Below, piece by piece: positions 59,757 through 64,000 of a DNA stretch of 64,000 nt (its first letter is position 1; every line of letters begins with the position of its first letter). The notes below the pieces were generated by a model. It searched no databases and had not been told where the DNA came from. It saw only the letters and a list, made by a program, of their open reading frames with translations. The DNA is taken from NCBI GenBank assembly GCA_900473685.1, contig UCNE01000006.1, positions 62,001 to 126,000 on the forward strand, read 5' to 3'. A program made the position numbers and the translations under genes. The stretch is from Hyphomicrobiales bacterium. GTDB taxonomy: Bacteria; Pseudomonadota; Alphaproteobacteria; Rhizobiales; Rhizobiaceae.

Positions 59757-61601
59757 TCAATACACGCGTGCTTTGGGCTCGATCTTTTTCGGATCGATGC
59801 CGTCGGCCAGAAGTTCGGTGTGAACCGGGCGGTAGTCGAGACGGACTTCACCGGCCTCGTTCACCCAGGACAGCGTATGCTTGCGCCAGTTGACGTCGTC
59901 GCGACCGGCAAACGGGCCGTCGACAAAATCCTCGCGCGCATGGCTGCCGCGGCTTTCCTTGCGGGCTTCGGCGCCATAAACGGTGACGATGGCGTTGGCC
60001 ATCAGGTTTTCCAGTTCCAGCGTTTCCACCAGATCGGAATTCCAGATCATCGAACGGTCGGTGACCTTGACGTCGGCCAGTTCCTGCCAGATGGCGCTCA
60101 TCCGCTTGCAGCCGCTCTCCAGCGATTCCTGGGTGCGGAACACGGCAGCGTCGTCCTGCATGGTCTTCTGCATCTTTTCGCGCAGCACGGCCGTCGGCGT
60201 GCCGCCATCGGCAAACCGCAGCTTGTCGAAGCGCGTCATGATCTTTTCGCAGGCTTTTTCGTTGATCGCGGGGATCGGCGCGGCGCGGTCAATGACTTCG
60301 CCGGCGCGGATCGCAGCAGCGCGGCCGAAGACCACCAGGTCGATCAGCGAATTGGAGCCGAGACGGTTTGCACCGTGCACCGAGGCGCAACCGGCTTCAC
60401 CGACAGCCATCAGGCCCGGCAGCACACGCTCCGGATTTTCACCGTCGGCATTCAGCACTTCGCCCCAATAGTTGGTCGGAATGCCGCCCATATTGTAGTG
60501 AACGGTCGGCAGAACCGGGATCGGCTCGCGGGTCACGTCGACACCGGCAAAGATCTTGGCGCTCTCGGAAATGCCCGGAAGGCGCTCGTGCAGAACGGCC
60601 GGATCGAGATGGTCGAGATGCAGGTAGATATGGTCCTTGTTCTTGCCGACGCCGCGGCCTTCGCGGATTTCCAGTGTCATGCAGCGGGACACCACGTCGC
60701 GGGAAGCAAGGTCCTTGGCCGATGGCGCATAGCGCTCCATGAAGCGCTCGCCTTCGGAATTGACGAGATAACCGCCCTCGCCGCGCGCACCTTCGGTGAT
60801 CAGGCAGCCCGAACCGTAAATGCCGGTCGGGTGGAACTGAACGAATTCCATGTCCTGCAAAGGCAGGCCCGCGCGTGCCACCATGCCGCCGCCGTCGCCG
60901 GTGCAGGTATGGGCCGAGGTCGCCGAGAAATAGGAGCGGCCATAACCGCCGGTCGCCAGAACGACCATCTTGGCGGAGAAGCGATGGATTGTGCCGTCGT
61001 CGAGGTTCCAGGCGACGACGCCGGTGCAGCGGCTGCCGTCATCCGACATGATCAGGTCGAGCGCGAAATACTCGATGAAGAATTCGGCATTGTTCTTCAG
61101 CGACTGGCCATAGAGCGTGTGCAGGATGGCGTGACCGGTACGGTCGGCAACGGCGCAGGTGCGCTGAACCGGCGGGCCTTCACCGTAGTTCTGCATGTGG
61201 CCGCCGAACGGCCGCTGATAGATCTTACCTTCGGCATTGCGCGAGAACGGAACGCCATAATGTTCCAGCTCGTAAACGGCCTTCGGCGCTTCCATCGTGA
61301 GGTACTGCATGGCATCGACGTCGCCGAGCCAGTCGGAACCCTTGACTGTGTCATAGAGATGCCACTGCCAGCTGTCCGGCGTCATGTTGGTCAACGAGGC
61401 GGCAATGCCGCCCTGGGCCGCGACCGTATGTGAGCGCGTTGGAAAGACCTTGGTGATGCAGGCCGTCTTGAAGCCCTGTTCGGCCATGCCGAGCGTGGCG
61501 CGCAATCCGGCGCCACCGGCGCCGACGACGATGACGTCATAGGCATGGTCGACATAATCATAGGCGTGGCCGTTGATGAGCGGCGATGAGGTGGGTGCCA
61601 T
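59757..61601 (-). CDS. sdhA: Succinate dehydrogenase flavoprotein subunit
   Basis: The catalytic subunit that oxidises succinate to fumarate, 614 residues. The FAD motif [14 protein letters not shown] is at about 26-39, and the His that binds FAD covalently is in [11 protein letters not shown]. The substrate site has QFHPTGIYG and [19 protein letters not shown]. It is six bases from sdhD and 12 from sdhB. Confidence 0.97.
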   Translation of the reverse strand: MAPTSSPLINGHAYDYVDHAYDVIVVGAGGAGLRATLGMAEQGFKTACITKVFPTRSHTVAAQGGIAASLTNMTPDSWQWHLYDTVKGSDWLGDVDAMQYLTMEAPKAVYELEHYGVPFSRNAEGKIYQRPFGGHMQNYGEGPPVQRTCAVADRTGHAILHTLYGQSLKNNAEFFIEYFALDLIMSDDGSRCTGVVAWNLDDGTIHRFSAKMVVLATGGYGRSYFSATSAHTCTGDGGGMVARAGLPLQDMEFVQFHPTGIYGSGCLITEGARGEGGYLVNSEGERFMERYAPSAKDLASRDVVSRCMTLEIREGRGVGKNKDHIYLHLDHLDPAVLHERLPGISESAKIFAGVDVTREPIPVLPTVHYNMGGIPTNYWGEVLNADGENPERVLPGLMAVGEAGCASVHGANRLGSNSLIDLVVFGRAAAIRAGEVIDRAAPIPAINEKACEKIMTRFDKLRFADGGTPTAVLREKMQKTMQDDAAVFRTQESLESGCKRMSAIWQELADVKVTDRSMIWNSDLVETLELENLMANAIVTVYGAEARKESRGSHAREDFVDGPFAGRDDVNWRKHTLSWVNEAGEVRLDYRPVHTELLADGIDPKKIEPKARVY

Positions 61602-61607
61602 TTTGAA

Positions 61608-61988
61608 TTACCCTGCAAACGCGATCTTCAGGATGGCGAAAAGACAGAGCCCGCCAACCGCGATCGCAAAAAACGTATTGAGCATGACGAGGACGACCTT
61701 GACGCCTTCGTTGTGGACATAGTCCTCGATGACGACCTGCATGCCGAGCTTCATGTGGATCAGACCGGAGATGACCACCAGCCCCATAACCACGGCCACG
61801 AAGGGGTTCGACAGGGCAACGACAACCTCAGCATAAGGCGCCCCTGCATATTTGATCAGGAACAGCACGAAGAAGATGATCAACGGCACGTTGGCAACGG
61901 CCGTCAGCCGCTGGCGCCAGAAGTGATCGGTGCCTTCCTTGGCCGAACCGAGGCCGCGAACCTTGCCGAGGGGAGTACGCATATCCAT
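61608..61988 (-). CDS. sdhD: Succinate dehydrogenase membrane anchor subunit
   Basis: A 126-residue anchor with three membrane helices (about 32-50, 58-77 and 98-122). It has the family region [21 protein letters not shown] near the start. [15 protein letters not shown] between helices two and three holds the likely haem His and quinone-site residues. Confidence 0.93.
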   Translation of the reverse strand: MDMRTPLGKVRGLGSAKEGTDHFWRQRLTAVANVPLIIFFVLFLIKYAGAPYAEVVVALSNPFVAVVMGLVVISGLIHMKLGMQVVIEDYVHNEGVKVVLVMLNTFFAIAVGGLCLFAILKIAFAG

Positions 61989-62003
61989 GGAATTCTTGTC
62001 CTC

Positions 62004-62396
62004 TCAGCGAACCGCGTAGCCGACGATCCAGATCAGCGCGGTAACCGCGACCGAACCGATCAGATTGGCAATGGCAAGCTTGGTGGCGAAATGTTTTTCG
62101 TAGCCGTAGCCCAGATCCCAGACAAAGTGCCTGAGACCGCCGAACAGATGATGCACCAGCGCCCAGGTATAACCAAACAGAACGAGCTGGCCGATGATCG
62201 TGCCGAAAGCCCACATGGCCCAGTCGTAATATTCCGGGCCGCTGGCAGCGGCGATCAGCCACCAGGCAACAAGCACCGTGCCGAAGTACAAGGCGCATCC
62301 GGTGATGCGGTGCACAATGGACATGACCATGGTGGGAATAGGCTTATAGATTTGTAGATGCGGCGACAAAGGCCGGCTTTTGGTGACATTCGTCAT
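62004..62396 (-). CDS. sdhC: Succinate dehydrogenase cytochrome b556 subunit
   Basis: A 130-residue anchor with three membrane helices. The N-terminal RPLSPHLQIYKPIPTMVMSI and HRITGCALYFG, and the haem-ligand region LVHHLFGGLRHFVWDLGYG, are the SdhC signatures. First gene of sdhCDAB. The operon promoter should lie in the 304 bases upstream. Confidence 0.95.
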   Translation of the reverse strand: MTNVTKSRPLSPHLQIYKPIPTMVMSIVHRITGCALYFGTVLVAWWLIAAASGPEYYDWAMWAFGTIIGQLVLFGYTWALVHHLFGGLRHFVWDLGYGYEKHFATKLAIANLIGSVAVTALIWIVGYAVR

Positions 62397-62700
62397 CTGA
62401 ACCTCACGGAAGACCCGGAAAGATGCCCAAAAACTGGACTATTTTCATCCGGTATTGCACCTGATTGTGCGCAATTCAGTCAGCCGACGTTTAATCACCA
62501 TATTGATTAACGACAAGTGTGTTTGCACTGCAAAATCAATTTAATCGATTAGACGAAAATATGGCGGCTTGACGGATGCAATTCGCCCGCCACGTTAACG
62601 ATAAGACGTGAAAATTCAACGCAATCCGTGACTTTTGCCCGCCTCTACCCCACATTGCCTCTTAAGGATTTATTAAGAATTGTGCGGAGGACTGCACGAA
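62397..62700. other. 304-base divergent promoter region between sdhC and the secreted-protein gene
   Basis: AT-rich, with no gene. It holds an inverted repeat TTAATC (62491-62496) / GATTAA (62505-62510) and a nearby TTTAATCGATTAGA. These may bind a regulator of sdh or of the secreted protein. CGGAGG at 62685-62690 is the ribosome-binding site of the plus-strand gene. Confidence 0.4.
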
Positions 62701-63324
62701 ATGCGTCCAATCAGTATGCAGAATGCGACGAAAGTCTTGATCGCGGCGCTTGCCGTGATGCTCTCGTTTGCCAATTTCGCCGAAGCACGTGACCGGAGCG
62801 ACCGGAACCAGATCCGTCGTCCGCATTTCGAACGGTCGTTCGACCAGCGCCCGCATCGTGGACGGCAGGAAGCCGTTTCCGGCGTAACCGCCGATCGCTA
62901 CCATTACCGGCACGGCCGGCGGGATCGCGGATATCGCGTCGATCGCCGCTATGACCGCTTCCAGTTCGACAGGCGCCAGGCCAATCGCAGCCATTTCGCG
63001 CCGAGATACGGGCGTGACCGCTACGACCCCACTCTTCCGGTGCGGGGATTTCGTGATGAGCGTCGACCCGGCTGGAACCAGTCCTATGGCAATGACGGCT
63101 TCCCATCGCAAACCGATGCCGGCACCTATTTCGGTGGCCTGTCTGCCTGGACCGATCCCGGCAACGGCACCTATTTCCGCTCGGAGGGCAACGGCTACGG
63201 CTACTTTTCCGGTGATACCGGCATGACCTATCCCGCGGTGCGTCCGAAAATCATCCACGTCACCCCATCGACCGCCGGCCGTGCCTGCTCCTGGGAATCC
63301 GGCGTCTGCGTCGTTCGAAGATGA
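62701..63324 (+). CDS. Secreted Arg/Tyr-rich protein of unknown function
   Basis: A 207-residue protein with a signal peptide (NATKVLIAALAVMLSFANFAEA, cleavage after about residue 28). The middle (about 30-120) is very rich in Arg, Asp, Tyr and His and is low complexity. The end is more conserved in look (TDAGTYFGGLSAWTDPGNG, YPAVRPKIIHVTP) and closes with two Cys (GRACSWESGVCVVRR), probably one disulphide. I do not recognise a family. The minus-strand frame over the same bases is longer but has no features. Confidence 0.7.
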   Translation: MRPISMQNATKVLIAALAVMLSFANFAEARDRSDRNQIRRPHFERSFDQRPHRGRQEAVSGVTADRYHYRHGRRDRGYRVDRRYDRFQFDRRQANRSHFAPRYGRDRYDPTLPVRGFRDERRPGWNQSYGNDGFPSQTDAGTYFGGLSAWTDPGNGTYFRSEGNGYGYFSGDTGMTYPAVRPKIIHVTPSTAGRACSWESGVCVVRR

Positions 63325-63349
63325 CGCCCTCGATCGGGATCGTTGCTGC

Positions 63350-63706
63350 ATGAGCACAGATAAGGTGGAAACCTTCCTGCAGGACGTCAGGGAGCATCGC
63401 GCAGACCTGTTTCCGATTGTCGCGCGTTTGCGCGCCATCGTTCTGGCCACTGGTCCATCCATCACCGAAGAGGTGAAATATAGTGGATTGCTGTTCTCCT
63501 GCGGCCCGAGCTTCTGCGGCGTTTTCCCCTACAAGGCCCATGTGACGCTGGAATTCAGCCAGGGTGCATTGCTCGCCGATCCCCACGGCTTCCTGTCCGG
63601 CGATGGCAAGTTCCGCCGCCATATCAAGCTCGAGATGCTGCAGGATATCGAGACAAAACATATCGCCGAATACGTTGCCCAAGCGCATGCGGCGGCGGAG
63701 TGCTGA
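63350..63706 (+). CDS. DUF1801-family protein
   Basis: A 118-residue soluble protein with the DUF1801 pattern: an N-terminal helix VETFLQDVREHRADLFPIVARLR, then EEVKYSGLLFSCGPSFCGVFPYKAHVTLEF and a C-terminal helix (given here as blocks EEVKYSGLLF and CGVFPYKAHVTLEF). Function is not established. The ATG at 63350 is 25 bases after the secreted-protein stop. An in-frame extension upstream overlaps that gene and is dropped. Confidence 0.8.
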   Translation: MSTDKVETFLQDVREHRADLFPIVARLRAIVLATGPSITEEVKYSGLLFSCGPSFCGVFPYKAHVTLEFSQGALLADPHGFLSGDGKFRRHIKLEMLQDIETKHIAEYVAQAHAAAEC

Positions 63707-63757
63707 CCATCCGCGCTGCAGCCCGGCGCCACAGCGTTCGCCGCGCAGCAAAAGTCT

Positions 63758-64000
63758 TCAATCGCGCCCTGCGCTCAGAAACCGCCAGACCGTGGTCTTC
63801 TTGACCTCGCTATCCTCCAGCGCCCGGGTCACCGGCACCTGGTAGGTCGCCAGCATCTCCATCCGCTCACGCGGGCAATAGGCGCGGCCGGGATCACCGA
63901 CGAGGACATCCGCCCCCGCTTCGGCAAGCGCGCTCAGCCACGGAACGATCCGGTCGGCAAACGCTTTGTCATAAAAGACGTCACCGGCCAGATAGACATC
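63758..64000 (-). CDS. C-terminal part of a class I methyltransferase (ETFB lysine methyltransferase-like)
   Basis: The window ends inside this gene, and the start lies beyond base 64000. The visible 80 residues read DVYLAGDVFYDKAFADRI, then VLVGDPGRAYCPRERMEM, YQVPVTRALEDSEVKKT and end TVWRFLSAGRD. GDVFYD and GDPGRAY are hallmarks of the family that includes nicotinamide N-methylase-like enzymes and the electron-transfer-flavoprotein lysine methyltransferase known in Agrobacterium. The SAM-binding half is outside the window. Confidence 0.75.
   Translation of the reverse strand, partial: DVYLAGDVFYDKAFADRIVPWLSALAEAGADVLVGDPGRAYCPRERMEMLATYQVPVTRALEDSEVKKTTVWRFLSAGRD

Noticed and set aside
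58854-61433. 859-residue plus-strand frame opposite sdhB and sdhA
   Set aside because: Antisense of two certain genes. It also crosses the sdh terminator.

Overview
The window is a 64 kb piece of a high-GC alphaproteobacterial chromosome, most likely from the Rhizobiaceae (Rhizobium/Agrobacterium/Sinorhizobium relatives). The evidence is a Rhizobium-type glycerol cluster (glpR-glpD-glpSTPQ-DUF2160-glpV), an F1-only atpHAGDC operon, the mdh-sucCDAB-lpdA block, an Omp19-like lipoprotein, a tail-less second FtsZ, and five copies of a rhizobial palindromic intergenic repeat. No rRNA, tRNA, CRISPR array, phage or insertion sequence was seen.

Layout. 1-1.6 kb: the end of an uncharacterised gene and a divergent exopolysaccharide-type sugar transferase, with a CtrA-like box between them. 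1.7-10.3 kb (minus strand): glycerol uptake and catabolism, with the repressor gene glpR first. 10.4-18.9 kb (plus): an SDR oxidoreductase, a LysR regulator and the soluble NAD-dependent molybdenum formate dehydrogenase fdsGBA-fdhD-fdsD, split by two palindromic repeats. 19-20.4 kb: a pentapeptide-repeat protein and a nucleotidyltransferase-like protein. 20.6-25.8 kb: a sigma-54 response regulator and Cache-domain histidine kinase, then an oxalate/formate-family MFS transporter with a complete sigma-54 control region (paired enhancer dyads, IHF-like site, -24/-12 element). 26-27.7 kb: an Lrp/AsnC regulator divergent from a saccharopine/lysine dehydrogenase-like gene, with palindromic half-sites between. 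27.9-29.4 kb: manC. 29.6-34.7 kb: atpHAGDC. 35-38.3 kb: a DUF4345 membrane protein, an AT-richer orphan gene and priA. 38.3-45.3 kb: small transaldolase, AAA ATPase, acyltransferase, xerC, a TraB/GumN protein, ftsZ2 and DUF2867. 45.4-56.8 kb (minus): mdh-sucCDAB, then MAPEG, LysE, an exported protein and an SDR, then lpdA. 57-58.7 kb: zapE and an Omp19 homologue. 59-62.4 kb: sdhCDAB. 62.7-64 kb: a secreted Arg/Tyr-rich protein, DUF1801 and the end of a methyltransferase.

How the genes work together. The window joins core TCA and respiratory functions (mdh, suc, lpdA, sdh, atp) to two accessory carbon and electron-donor modules. Glycerol enters through GlpSTPQV and is oxidised by GlpD. Formate is oxidised to CO2 with NADH formation by FdsGBA, and an OFA transporter that may move formate, oxalate or a related acid lies 5 kb away under its own two-component system.

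The observations I rate highest are three. The glycerol importer ATPases GlpS and GlpT carry complementary defects, which predicts one working and one degenerate ATP site. The OFA transporter has a complete sigma-54 control region and a C-terminal segment resembling a fused small subunit. The sugar transferase has lost the conserved glutamate of its Asp-Glu catalytic pair.
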